A DNA stretch of 33,933 bases, taken from Candidatus Rokuibacteriota bacterium (lineage in GTDB: Bacteria; Methylomirabilota; Methylomirabilia; Rokubacteriales; CSP1-6). Within the stretch, counting starts at the first letter, position 1. Every line of letters begins with the position of its first letter. The stretch covers positions 1 to 33,933 of the forward strand of contig JAHFDK010000035.1 of the NCBI GenBank assembly GCA_023249095.1, in the 5' to 3' direction. Below, piece after piece: positions 8,721 through 16,743 of this stretch. The position numbers and the translations under genes were made by a program. Under the pieces are notes generated by a model that ran no database searches, had not been told where the DNA came from, and saw only the letters and a list, made by a program, of their open reading frames with translations.

Positions 8721-9341
8721 GTGAGCGGCGCACTGATCACGCTCGAGGGCGTCGAGGGGTCGGGCAAGACGACCCAGATGATGCGGCTCGAGCGATGGCT
8801 TCGTCAGCAGGGCCGAAAGGTCGTGCACACCCGCGAGCCCGACGGGACACGGCTCGGTCTCGCCGTGCGTCGCTTGTTCGAGCGTCCGGGCGTTCACCCG
8901 AAGCCGCTCGTCGAGGTCTTCCTCTTCATGGCGGCGCGCCAGCAGCACGTCGCGGAGAGGATCCGGCCGTGGCTCGACCGGGGTCGCGTCGTGCTCTGCG
9001 ACCGGTACGCCGACGCGACGGTCGCCTATCAGGGGTACGGCCGCGGCGTCGATCCCGACCTGATCCGCGAGCTGAACGTTCGCGCGACCAGCGGCGTCAT
9101 GCCCGACCTCACGCTGCTCTTCGACCTCGATCCGGCTGAGGGACTGAGGCGGATCGGCGGACGGCGGCTCGACCACTTCGAGCGCGAAGCGCTCGCCTTC
9201 CACCGGCGCGTGCGCCAGGGCTATCTCGAGATTGGCCGCGCCGAGCCCAAGCGCGTGCGGCTGATCCGCGCGGCGCGCCCGCCCGCCGTCGTCGCGGCCG
9301 AGGTGCGGGCGATCGTCGAGGACTTCTTCCGTGGCGCTTGA
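8721..9341 (+). CDS. tmk: thymidylate kinase
   Basis: A 206-aa enzyme that phosphorylates dTMP to dTDP with ATP for DNA synthesis. The start is GTG 8721, chosen because GGAGG sits 9 nt upstream and the protein then begins VSGALITLEGVEGSGKTTQ, the normal N-terminus. The upstream open frame runs into the repeat and is not coding. Visible motifs: P-loop EGVEGSGKTT (9-18), REPDGT (39-43; the usual form is REPGGT), and the substrate-binding DRYADATVAYQG (94-105). Length is standard. It overlaps holB by 11 bases, and tmk-holB adjacency is common across bacteria. Confidence 0.95.
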   Translation: MSGALITLEGVEGSGKTTQMMRLERWLRQQGRKVVHTREPDGTRLGLAVRRLFERPGVHPKPLVEVFLFMAARQQHVAERIRPWLDRGRVVLCDRYADATVAYQGYGRGVDPDLIRELNVRATSGVMPDLTLLFDLDPAEGLRRIGGRRLDHFEREALAFHRRVRQGYLEIGRAEPKRVRLIRAARPPAVVAAEVRAIVEDFFRGA

Positions 9342-10173
9342 GCACATTCTCGACCAGCCGCTGGCCGTGGACCTGCTGCGCCGGGCGCTCGCGAGCGATC
9401 GGGTCGCCCACGCATACGCCTTCGTCGGCCCCGCGGGCGCCGGGCGGATGTCGACGGCGCTCGCGTTCGCCGCGGAACTGCTGGGGAGCCTCTCCCGGCA
9501 GCACCCCGACCTGCACGTGGTCGTGCCGACGCCTCCCGAGACGAACTCGCGGGGCGCCAGGGCCATCCGTATCGGCGCCATCCGCGAGCTCGAACGGCAG
9601 GCGTCGCTGCGGCCCGTGATGGCGCGCCGCAAGGTCTTCGTCCTCGACGAGGCCGAGCGGATGACGGGCGAGGCGCCGCAGGCGTTCCTGAAAACGCTCG
9701 AGGAGCCGCCCGCCGCAACCGTGATCATCCTGATCCTGCCGCGGGCCCGGGCGGTGCCGGCGACCGTGCTCTCGCGGTGTCAGGTCGTGCGCTTCGCACC
9801 ACGCGATGACGCCGGCGCGGCGACGGCGCGGGCCCAGGCGCGCGAGCTTCTGGCCGAGGTCAAGGCGCAGGGTGTCGACGCGCTGTTCCGGCGCACAGAT
9901 CGCCTGGAGCGAGAGAAGGCAGAGGCGCTGGTGGACGCCTACTGGCTCTTTTGCCGCGATCTGCTGCTCGCGAAGTCGGATGCGCCCGCTGCCCTCTTCA
10001 TCGACGGCGACCACGCCGCCGAGCTCGCGCGCGAGGCCGAGGGCTGGACGGTCGATCAGATCCTGGCGGCGGTGGATCTCTGCCGGCAGGCTCGAGAGGC
10101 GCTCCTGCGCAACGTCGCTCCCCGCCTCACCCTCGAAGTGGTGCTGAGCCGGCTCGCCCTGCGGGCGGCATAG
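9331..10173 (+). CDS. holB: DNA polymerase III subunit delta' (clamp loader)
   Basis: A 280-aa AAA+-type subunit of the clamp-loader complex that opens the sliding clamp. The start is GTG 9331, inside the end of tmk. The RFC-like pattern is clear: HAYAFVGPAGAGR, VFVLDEAERMTGEAPQAFLKTLEEPP, and the VLSRCQVVRF sensor region with the SRC arginine-finger motif. Two features are unusual. The Walker A lysine is replaced by arginine (GAGR), as expected of a subunit that does not hydrolyse ATP. The four-cysteine zinc module normally between the P-loop helix and HPDLHVV is missing; the sequence passes straight from AELLG to SLSRQHPDLHVV. The C-terminal helical collar is present. Context with tmk and ricT supports the call. 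Confidence 0.88.
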   Translation: MALEHILDQPLAVDLLRRALASDRVAHAYAFVGPAGAGRMSTALAFAAELLGSLSRQHPDLHVVVPTPPETNSRGARAIRIGAIRELERQASLRPVMARRKVFVLDEAERMTGEAPQAFLKTLEEPPAATVIILILPRARAVPATVLSRCQVVRFAPRDDAGAATARAQARELLAEVKAQGVDALFRRTDRLEREKAEALVDAYWLFCRDLLLAKSDAPAALFIDGDHAAELAREAEGWTVDQILAAVDLCRQAREALLRNVAPRLTLEVVLSRLALRAA

Positions 10174-10174
10174 G

Positions 10175-11032
10175 ATGGTACCCATGGACGAATATCTCGT
10201 CGGCGTTCGGCTTCGCGCCACCGCGCAGGCCGACGACTACCGGGTCGGGGACCTCGAACTCCACGTCGGCGATCTGGTCCTGGTGGAGACCGCGGCCGAG
10301 AGCGCCGTCGGCGAGGTGCGCCGGGCGAAGCGTGAGCTGCCCGAGGCGAAGAAGGATCGCTTGTACCGGCGGGTGCTGCGTACGGTGACCGAGGCGGAGG
10401 CGCGGGCGTACCGCGAGCACCGTGAGCGCGAGGAGCGAGCGATCGACACCGCGCAGCGCGTCGCGAGGAGCCGCGGCGTCCGAATGAAAGTCGTCGACGT
10501 CGAAATGCACCCGATCGCCCGGCGGGTGACGGTTTATTTCAATGCCGAGGAGCGCATCGACTTCCGCGACCTGGTCCGCGATCTCGCGCGCGAGCTCCGC
10601 GCGCGGGTCGAGATGCGCCAGATCGGCGCCCGGGACACGACGAAGCTGCTCGACGGCATCGGGCCGTGCGGCCGCCAGCTTTGCTGCTCGTCACACCTCA
10701 GACGATTCGAGCCGATCTCGGTGAGGATGGCGAAAGCTCAGGACATGCCGCTGACCGACAACCGGCTCCTGGGCAACTGCGGCCGGCTCAAGTGCTGCCT
10801 GCTCTACGAGTTCTCGACCTACGAGGAGCTGCGGGCGCGGCTGCCGCGGGTGAACACCCCCTGCCAGGCGTCCTGCGGTGGTGGGGGCTGCATGACGGGC
10901 AAGATCAGGTCGATCCGCGTCCTCAAGCAGAGCGTCGTCGTGGGCTTCCCCGACGGCACGGAGGCGGAGGTGCCGCTCGACCAGGTCACCTGGGAGGGGC
11001 GGGCGCACATCCAGGCGCAGCGCGAGCAGTGA
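10175..11032 (+). CDS. ricT: PSP1-domain protein RicT/YaaT
   Basis: A 285-aa cytoplasmic protein of the PSP1 family. In Bacillus, RicT (YaaT) works with RicA and RicF in a complex that binds Fe-S clusters and affects RNase Y activity and phosphorelay output; the role in this organism is unknown. The PSP1 hallmark is clear: LLDGIGPCGRQLCCSSHL around 160-180 and LLGNCGRLKCCLLYE around 190-210, with further cysteines (TPCQASCGGGGC) and the terminal VPLDQVTW. ATG 10175 and ATG 10184 are both in frame. AGGA at 10172-10175 suits the second start better, so the true N-terminus may be MDEYLVGVRLR. It sits between holB and metG, its usual company. Partners RicA and RicF are not in the window. Confidence 0.92.
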   Translation: MVPMDEYLVGVRLRATAQADDYRVGDLELHVGDLVLVETAAESAVGEVRRAKRELPEAKKDRLYRRVLRTVTEAEARAYREHREREERAIDTAQRVARSRGVRMKVVDVEMHPIARRVTVYFNAEERIDFRDLVRDLARELRARVEMRQIGARDTTKLLDGIGPCGRQLCCSSHLRRFEPISVRMAKAQDMPLTDNRLLGNCGRLKCCLLYEFSTYEELRARLPRVNTPCQASCGGGGCMTGKIRSIRVLKQSVVVGFPDGTEAEVPLDQVTWEGRAHIQAQREQ

Positions 11033-12915
11033 CCGCTTTCTACCTGACGACGCCAATCTACTATGTGAACGACCGCCCCCACCTGGGGCATGCGTACACG
11101 ACGATCGTTGCCGACGCGATGGTGCGCTACCGGCGGCTCGCGGGCGTCGACGTCTGGCTCCTCACGGGGACCGACGAGCACGGGGACAAGATCGCCCAGG
11201 CCGCGGCCAAGGCGGGCGTGACACCGCAGGCGCTGGCCGACCAGAACTCCGCGGCGTTCCGCGAGACGTGGCGTGCGCTCGGCATCAGTCATAGCGATTT
11301 CATCCGCACGACCGAGGAGCGCCACCAGAAGGTCGTCCTGGCGATCCTCCAGAAGCTCTGGGACGCCGGCGAGATCTATCTCGGCAAGTACGGCGGCCAC
11401 TACTGCTTCGGCTGCGAGCGCTTCTACACCGAGAAGGAGATCGTCGACGGCAAGTGCCCCGACCACCAGACGGTGCTCCAGTGGATCGAGGAGGAGAACT
11501 ACTTCTTCAAGATGTCGAAGTACCAGGGATGGCTGATCGACTACATCGAGCGCCACCCCGACTTCGTCCGGCCCGAGCGCTACCGCAACGAGGTCCTCGG
11601 GTTCCTGCGCGACCCGCTGACCGACTTGTCGATCAGCCGCCCACGCCGGCGGCTCGAGTGGGGGATCCCGCTGCCGTTCGACGACAAGTACGTCACCTAC
11701 GTCTGGTTCGACGCGCTGATCAACTACGTGTCGGCCCTCGGCGGCCCGGGCGATCCGCGCTTCGAGAAGTTCTGGCCCCACGTCCAGCACGTGATCGCCA
11801 AGGACATCGTGAAGCCCCACGCGATCTACTGGCCGTGCATGCTCAAGGCGGCCGGCATCCCCCTCTACCGGCACCTCAACGTTCACGGCTACTGGACCCT
11901 CGGCGGGCAGAAGATCTCCAAGTCCGTCGGAAACCTCGTCGAGGCGCTGGCGCTCAAGGAGAAGTACGGCAACGACGCCTTCCGGTACTTCGTCCTGCGC
12001 GAAATGGTCTTCGGTCTCGACGCCGACGTCTCCGAGGAGGCGTTCGTCGGCCGGCTCAACGCCGATCTGGCGAACGACCTCGGCAACCTGGTCTCGCGGG
12101 TGACGACGCTCATCGTGAACCTGAACCGGGGCGGGGTCCCCGAGCCCGGACAGCCGACCGCCGCCGAAGAAGGAGTCCTCGCGGCCTTCACGAAGGCCAA
12201 GGCCGACGCGGCGACTGCGATGGAGGAGTTTGCGTTTCAGCGCGCTCTGGCCTCGATGTGGGAGTTCGTCGGCGTCGTAAATCGCTACGTGGACGCGACG
12301 CAGCCGTGGGCGCTCGCCAAGGACGCCAGCAAGCGGGAGCGACTCTCGGCGGTACTGTACACGCTCGCCGAGTCGCTGAGGGTTCTCGGGATCGTCCTCG
12401 CACCGTTCCTGCCTGACGCGGCGACGAAGATCCGCGCCGGGCTGGGCCAGCCGGGAGAGCCAAAGCTCGTCGACGCTGTCTGGGGGCGCCTCGCGCCGGG
12501 TACGACGGTCCAGAAGGTGTCAGGACTCTTTCCGCGCGTCGATGTCCCGATAAAGCCGGGCACCGGCGAGCTCGAAGCCGTGACGGCGGCCCCGCGCGTC
12601 AAGATGGACGAGTTCGGTAAGATCGAGCTGCGCGTGGCGGAAGTGGTCGCTGCCGAGCCGCTGCCCAAATCGAAGAAGCTCCTGAAGCTGACGGTGTCGC
12701 TCGGCGAGGAGCAGCGCACGCTGGTGGCGGGAATCGCCGAGCACTACACGCCGGCCGAGCTGGTGGGCAAGAAGGTCGTCGTCGTGGCGAACCTCGAGCC
12801 GGCGAAGCTCATGGGCGTCGAGTCGAACGGGATGGTCCTGGCCGCGTCCAGCGCCGGCAAGCTGGCCGTCCTCACGCCGGATCGCGACCTGCCGCCCGGA
12901 TCGAAGGTCAGTTGA
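11029..12915 (+). CDS. metG: methionyl-tRNA synthetase with C-terminal tRNA-binding domain
   Basis: A 628-aa class I synthetase that charges tRNA-Met. The start is GTG 11029 in a GTGA overlap with ricT, giving the expected VTAFYLTTPIYYVND. Motifs: HLGH (18-21), the HIGH equivalent; a zinc-knuckle insertion CFGC...KCPDH; the anticodon-side WFDALINYVS; and KISKS (295-299), the KMSKS loop. From about residue 526 (MDEFGKIELRVAEVV) to the end is a fused EMAPII/Trbp111-type tRNA-binding domain, also involved in dimerisation, as in many bacterial MetG enzymes. Length and order are normal. It is followed directly by a small gene at a TTGA overlap. Confidence 0.96.
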   Translation: MTAFYLTTPIYYVNDRPHLGHAYTTIVADAMVRYRRLAGVDVWLLTGTDEHGDKIAQAAAKAGVTPQALADQNSAAFRETWRALGISHSDFIRTTEERHQKVVLAILQKLWDAGEIYLGKYGGHYCFGCERFYTEKEIVDGKCPDHQTVLQWIEEENYFFKMSKYQGWLIDYIERHPDFVRPERYRNEVLGFLRDPLTDLSISRPRRRLEWGIPLPFDDKYVTYVWFDALINYVSALGGPGDPRFEKFWPHVQHVIAKDIVKPHAIYWPCMLKAAGIPLYRHLNVHGYWTLGGQKISKSVGNLVEALALKEKYGNDAFRYFVLREMVFGLDADVSEEAFVGRLNADLANDLGNLVSRVTTLIVNLNRGGVPEPGQPTAAEEGVLAAFTKAKADAATAMEEFAFQRALASMWEFVGVVNRYVDATQPWALAKDASKRERLSAVLYTLAESLRVLGIVLAPFLPDAATKIRAGLGQPGEPKLVDAVWGRLAPGTTVQKVSGLFPRVDVPIKPGTGELEAVTAAPRVKMDEFGKIELRVAEVVAAEPLPKSKKLLKLTVSLGEEQRTLVAGIAEHYTPAELVGKKVVVVANLEPAKLMGVESNGMVLAASSAGKLAVLTPDRDLPPGSKVS

Positions 12916-13187
12916 CGGACGAGTACGTGGACGCGATCGTGCAGATCGCCGAGCGCGACGCCTCCATCGCGCGGGTCCTGCGCGAGATCGTCAGCCTCGA
13001 GACGGCCGTGCGGTCGAGCGCGCTCGACCTGGTGGCCGCACATCTCCGCGTGCACTCAGCCGCCGGCGACGTGATCGACTGCATCGACGCGCTCAAGCGC
13101 GACGCGGTGGCCCAGCGCATCGCCGAGCGGCTTGCCGCGGCGCGCCCGCCCGACCCGGGCGATCCGACGACCCCGCCGCCCGTGTGA
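12912..13187 (+). CDS. small hypothetical protein
   Basis: A 91-aa protein I do not recognise. It starts at TTG 12912 in a TTGA overlap with the metG stop and ends in a GTGA overlap with the next gene. These couplings on both sides, plus codon bias like its neighbours, are the main evidence that it is real. It looks fully helical (TDEYVDAIVQIAERDASIARVL and so on) with a proline-rich C-terminal tail (RPPDPGDPTTPPPV). Single residues C60, H44 and H47 do not form a known motif. No signal peptide or membrane segment is seen. Confidence 0.65.
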   Translation: MTDEYVDAIVQIAERDASIARVLREIVSLETAVRSSALDLVAAHLRVHSAAGDVIDCIDALKRDAVAQRIAERLAAARPPDPGDPTTPPPV

Positions 13188-14173
13188 ATTCCGCGGTTGC
13201 GTGGCTCGCCGAGTGGGGCGTCTCGCTCGGCTCGCTGACCGGCGGCGTCTTCACGCTCTTCTTCTTCCGCCGCGGCCTGCCGAACGTCGCCTGGATCGTG
13301 GGCTACCTGCTGCTGCTCTGCCTGGTCTTCGCCCTCCTCGTCGAGATGCGCCAGCCGCTCGCCGACTCCGGGCGGAGGGCCGGCCGTCTGGTCATCACCG
13401 CGGCCGACTACACGATCCAGACCCTGTGCCACGGCCTTCTCCTGTTCGTGCTGCCCGCCTACTATGCGAGCGCGACGCTGACGTCACTGAACGCGTTCTT
13501 TCTCCTTCTGCTCGTGGCGATGGCGCTCCTGGCGACCTTCGATCCGTGGTACCGGGCGATCGTCCATCCGCGGCCGTGGCTCGGCTACGTCTTCTTCGTT
13601 GTGTCGATCTTCGCGGCGCTCAACGTCGCGCTGCCGCTGGTCGGCCTGCCGCCGTACATCGCGCTCCTGGCCAGCGCGTTCGCCGCCTCGATCGCGGTGA
13701 CCCCGGTGGTTCGGCGGGCGAGCGGGCGGCCGTGGCGGGCGGCGCTCCGCGCGACCGTGGCGCTCGGGGTGATCGCGGCGACGCTGGCGGCGGTCGGATG
13801 CGTGTGGATCCCCCCGGCGCCCCTCTTCATGGCGCGTGCCGCGATCATGTGGGATGTGATAGACCTCGATGCCATCGAGGCGCTGCCGCCGATCATCAGC
13901 GCCGGTGAGGTGAAGCAGCGTGGACTCGTGGCGTACACTGCGATCTACGCGCCGGCGGGCCTGCGCCAGCGGGTCAACCACGTCTGGAAGCACAAGGGGC
14001 AGGTGGTCGAGGTGGTCGGCCTTTCCCCGGTCCTCGGGGGCCGACGGGAGGGCTACCGCACGTACTCGCGCAAGACGTCGTTTCCGGCCGAACCGGAGGG
14101 CCGGTGGTCGGTCGACGTCGTGACCGCCTCGGGCCAGCTGATCGGCCGGCTCCGCTTCCGAGTGGTTCCGTAA
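13184..14173 (+). CDS. DUF5924/DUF2914-like membrane protein
   Basis: A 329-aa protein beginning at GTG 13184 (GTGA overlap). The first two thirds hold about seven hydrophobic helices (for example WIVGYLLLLCLVFALLVE and TLCHGLLLFVLPAYYA). The last ~100 residues form a soluble beta-rich domain with VNHVWKHKGQVVEV and the repeated W/RTYSRK...GRWSVDVVTASGQLIGRLRF pattern that I associate with DUF2914. The architecture matches the DUF5924-DUF2914 pair; the function of that family is unknown. The soluble domain follows the last helix and is probably extracytoplasmic. It separates metG from the ACT and tatD genes and ends 27 nt before the next start. Confidence 0.7.
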   Translation: MNSAVAWLAEWGVSLGSLTGGVFTLFFFRRGLPNVAWIVGYLLLLCLVFALLVEMRQPLADSGRRAGRLVITAADYTIQTLCHGLLLFVLPAYYASATLTSLNAFFLLLLVAMALLATFDPWYRAIVHPRPWLGYVFFVVSIFAALNVALPLVGLPPYIALLASAFAASIAVTPVVRRASGRPWRAALRATVALGVIAATLAAVGCVWIPPAPLFMARAAIMWDVIDLDAIEALPPIISAGEVKQRGLVAYTAIYAPAGLRQRVNHVWKHKGQVVEVVGLSPVLGGRREGYRTYSRKTSFPAEPEGRWSVDVVTASGQLIGRLRFRVVP

Positions 14174-14200
14174 CATCGACGATCCGATTTGGAGGACGCC

Positions 14201-14611
14201 ATGGCTGAGACAGTGCGAACCGCGGAGTACTTCTACGTGATGGTGCCGGACAAGCCGGGAGAGGGCGCTCGGGTCCTCGGCGAGCTCAGGAGTGCCGGCG
14301 TCAACCTGGTGGCGTATTCGGGCTTTCCGAGCGGCCGCGGTGCCCAGCTGGATGTCGTTCCGACCGATCCGGCGGCGTTCAAGGCGGTCGCCAAGCAGAG
14401 AAAGTGGAAGGTCAAAGGGCCGAAGCGCGCGTTCCTGATCGAGGGCGACGATCGCGTCGGCGCCTGTGCCGACGTCCTCGGCCGGCTCGCGGCGGCGAAG
14501 ATCAACGTGACGGCGATGGACGCCCTGGCCGGCGGTGGGCGGTACGCCGCGATCCTGTGGGTGAAGCCGCGGGACGTGAAGAAAACCACCTCTGTCCTGG
14601 GAGCGATGTGA
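14201..14611 (+). CDS. tandem ACT-domain protein
   Basis: A 136-aa soluble protein. The start is ATG 14201, set by GGAGG at 14191-14195, 5 nt upstream; a TTG further left in the same frame lacks support. It contains two ACT folds: residues about 8-60 (YFYVMVPDKPGEGARVLGEL...) and 70-136 (FLIEGDDRVGACADVLGRLA...). ACT domains bind amino acids or similar small ligands and usually regulate enzymes; here there is no attached catalytic domain. Free-standing double-ACT proteins are common but mostly uncharacterised. The second copy ends in a short KKTTSVLGAM tail. Confidence 0.8.
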   Translation: MAETVRTAEYFYVMVPDKPGEGARVLGELRSAGVNLVAYSGFPSGRGAQLDVVPTDPAAFKAVAKQRKWKVKGPKRAFLIEGDDRVGACADVLGRLAAAKINVTAMDALAGGGRYAAILWVKPRDVKKTTSVLGAM

Positions 14612-14697
14612 CGGGGCCGGGTCGCGCCTGGGGTGAGACCGGGCGTGTCGGAGCCACCCGCTCCTCTCTCAGGCCACCCTCGATCTGACCCGTCCTC

Positions 14698-15480
14698 ATG
14701 GCACCCGTTACAATCGACCTCTTCGACACGCACGCGCACCTGCATTTCCCGGAGTTCGCCGGCGACCTCGACGCCGTGCTCGCGCGCGCGCGGGCCGCCG
14801 GCGTGCGCCGCATGGTGACGATCGGGACGGACGTGGCGACCTCGCGGGCCGCGGTGGCGCTGGCCGCGCGCGAGCCGGACGTGTGGGCGGCCGTCGGCAT
14901 CCACCCGCACGAAGCCACCTCTGCGGACGACACGGCGCTCGTCGAGATCGAGCGGCTCGCGTCCGCCGCCCGCGTCGTCGCGATCGGCGAGACCGGTCTT
15001 GATTTCTTCCGCAGCCTTTCGCCGCGGGAGGCTCAAGCGCGTGCGTTCCGCGCGCAGTTGGCGCTCGCGCGCCGGGCCGGGAAGCCCGTGCTCGTCCACT
15101 GCCGGGACGCCCACGAGGAGACGTTGTCGCTCCTGGCGGCCGAGGGCCCGCGCGAGAGGGGCGGGATCATGCACTGCTTCTCGGGCGACCTCGCGATCGC
15201 CCGCCGGTGTCTCGACCTCGGGCTCCTCATCTCGCTCGCGGGCCCCGTGACGTATCCCAAGCCGGGCGCCCTGCCCGAGGTGGCGAGGATGATTCCGTCC
15301 GATCGCCTTGTGGTCGAGACCGACTGCCCGTACCTGCCACCACAGCCCTACCGAGGCAAGCGCAACGAGCCGGCATACCTCGCGATCACGGCGGCGCGCG
15401 TCGCCGAGCTGCGCAGCGAGCCGCTGACCGATCTCGCCGCGCGCATGTCGGAGAACGCCCGCGCCCTGTTCCGGCTGTGA
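14698..15480 (+). CDS. tatD: TatD-family metal-dependent hydrolase/DNase
   Basis: A 260-aa TIM-barrel hydrolase; family members act as 3'-5' nucleases on DNA and RNA or as D-aminoacyl-tRNA-related hydrolases. Metal-binding signature: FDTHAHLHF (H12, H14), IGETGLDFF (Glu near 99), VHCRDAHEET, MHCFSG and ETDCPYLPPQPYRGKRNEP. All are standard. The start is ATG 14698; no clear ribosome-binding site is visible, and the 86-nt gap from the ACT gene holds no obvious signal. Its stop overlaps the next start as GTGA. Position downstream of metG matches the metS-yabD order in Bacillus. Confidence 0.92.
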   Translation: MAPVTIDLFDTHAHLHFPEFAGDLDAVLARARAAGVRRMVTIGTDVATSRAAVALAAREPDVWAAVGIHPHEATSADDTALVEIERLASAARVVAIGETGLDFFRSLSPREAQARAFRAQLALARRAGKPVLVHCRDAHEETLSLLAAEGPRERGGIMHCFSGDLAIARRCLDLGLLISLAGPVTYPKPGALPEVARMIPSDRLVVETDCPYLPPQPYRGKRNEPAYLAITAARVAELRSEPLTDLAARMSENARALFRL

Positions 15481-16415
15481 GGCGCCGCGCCTCGCTGCAC
15501 GACACCGCGCTCTACCTGCGCGGCCAGATCAACACCAGACTGAGCCGGGTGTTCAACGCCTGGGACCGCACCCCGCGGCCCGAGCCGCCGCCGCTCGCCG
15601 AGGTGATCGCGGGCGAGCGCTCCCCGCTGGCACTGTCGCGCCTCCTCGAAGGGCGCTCGAACCCCGCGCGCGAGGCGGCGGTGGCGCGCTACCTCGACGC
15701 GCGCGGCGTTGCCTTCGCGCGCCACGCGTTCACGTCGAACGAGGGATCGGGCGAGAACTTCAGCGTCGATCTGGGCTCCGGGAACCGGGTGCTCCTGCTC
15801 ATCGCGCATCACGACGCGGTGCCCGGGAGCCCCGGAGCCAACGACAACGCCGCCGCCGTCGGCGTCTTATTGACGTTGCTGGAGCGGCTCTCCGCGTCGC
15901 TCCCGCCGACGCTGCGCGTGCGGCTTCTCTTCACCGCGGCGGAGGAGCGCGGCTACCTCGGCGCCCGACAATACGTGCGCGAGGCGAACCTGGCCGAGCT
16001 GGCCGGGGTCTTGAGCCTCGAGCTGTGCGGCATCGGCGACAGCGTCGCGGTCTGGGACGTGGCCGACGAGACGCCGTTCCTCGGTCGGGTGCGCGCGGCG
16101 CTCGAGGGCATCGGACTCAGGCGCGACGAGAGCTACAACATCGTCGGACGCATCCCGATGTTCGGGAGCGACCACCGCGCCTTCGCGGCCGCCGGCGTGC
16201 CGGCGTACGGGTTGACGCTCGTGCCGGCGGCGCAGGCCGAGGCGCTGCGGCAGTTCATCTTCAGCCCCGTGCGCAGCGCGTTCCGGTACCTGGTTCGGCG
16301 TCCTGCGCCGTTCGACACCTACCACACGGCCCGCGACAGCGGGAGCACCCTCGAGCCGGCGGCGCTGGCCGTGGCGCTCCGGGCGCTCGAGGCCGTCGTC
16401 GCGGAAGTGGCGTAG
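15477..16415 (+). CDS. M28-family zinc peptidase
   Basis: A 312-aa aminopeptidase-like protein starting at GTG 15477 (GTGA overlap with tatD). The M28 zinc and catalytic residues are in order: IAHHDAVPGSPGANDNAAA (H111, D113, D123), FTAAEERGYLGAR (E156, E157), LELCGIGDS, SDHRAF, and YHTARDS near the C-terminus. Members cleave N-terminal amino acids from peptides or act on related substrates. No signal peptide is evident, so it is probably cytoplasmic. That is less common for M28 enzymes but not unusual. The N-terminal 60 residues have no clear family match. Substrate unknown. Confidence 0.85.
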   Translation: MRRRASLHDTALYLRGQINTRLSRVFNAWDRTPRPEPPPLAEVIAGERSPLALSRLLEGRSNPAREAAVARYLDARGVAFARHAFTSNEGSGENFSVDLGSGNRVLLLIAHHDAVPGSPGANDNAAAVGVLLTLLERLSASLPPTLRVRLLFTAAEERGYLGARQYVREANLAELAGVLSLELCGIGDSVAVWDVADETPFLGRVRAALEGIGLRRDESYNIVGRIPMFGSDHRAFAAAGVPAYGLTLVPAAQAEALRQFIFSPVRSAFRYLVRRPAPFDTYHTARDSGSTLEPAALAVALRALEAVVAEVA

Positions 16416-16422
16416 GGGTCCG

Positions 16423-16710
16423 TCAGGGGGCGCGCGGTCCGGAGACGATGCGCGTGAGGAGGCGTCGGCTCCTCGCGGCCTCGCTCGCCGGCACGAGGAC
16501 GACCACCTCGCCCTGGTCGCCGACACTGAACGGGTGGACCGAGTGGGCCAGGCGCGACCGGAGCAGTGTCGGGATCCCCTCGCTCTCGAAGAGACTCCGG
16601 ACGACGATCGCCTCCGCCTGATCGCACCGGCGCACCTCGACCAGGCCGCGCTCACCGCGCGGGGCGTCCGGGCGCTCCGGAAACGGGATCACCTTTCCGC
16701 GTGGCGGCAT
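16423..16710 (-). CDS. small DUF2007-like protein
   Basis: A 95-aa protein from ATG 16710 on the minus strand, convergent with the M28 gene and 33 bp from the divergent zinc-ribbon gene. The body (VEVRRCDQAEAIVVRSLFESEGIPTLLRS...QGEVVVLVPASEAARSRRLL) matches the DUF2007 pattern of small alpha/beta proteins, sometimes labelled putative signal-transducing proteins: a helix between strands, then VLVP and a final helix. The N-terminus MPPRGKVIPFPERP is a short unstructured lead. No enzyme motif. A TATACT box 7 nt before the ATG suggests a leaderless transcript. Confidence 0.75.
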   Translation of the reverse strand: MPPRGKVIPFPERPDAPRGERGLVEVRRCDQAEAIVVRSLFESEGIPTLLRSRLAHSVHPFSVGDQGEVVVLVPASEAARSRRLLTRIVSGPRAP

Positions 16711-16717
16711 GGCTCTG

Positions 16718-16725
16718 AGTATAAT
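16718..16725. promoter_or_regulatory. overlapping divergent -10 boxes
   Basis: AGTATAAT reads as a perfect TATAAT on the plus strand (16720-16725, 18 nt before GTG 16744) and as TATACT on the minus strand (16723-16718, 7 nt before the DUF2007-like ATG at 16710). Only one of the two can be occupied at a time, so the two genes may be expressed in alternation. No strong -35 is visible on either side. Confidence 0.6.
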
Positions 16726-16743
16726 CCGGCTTACAATCGCGCC

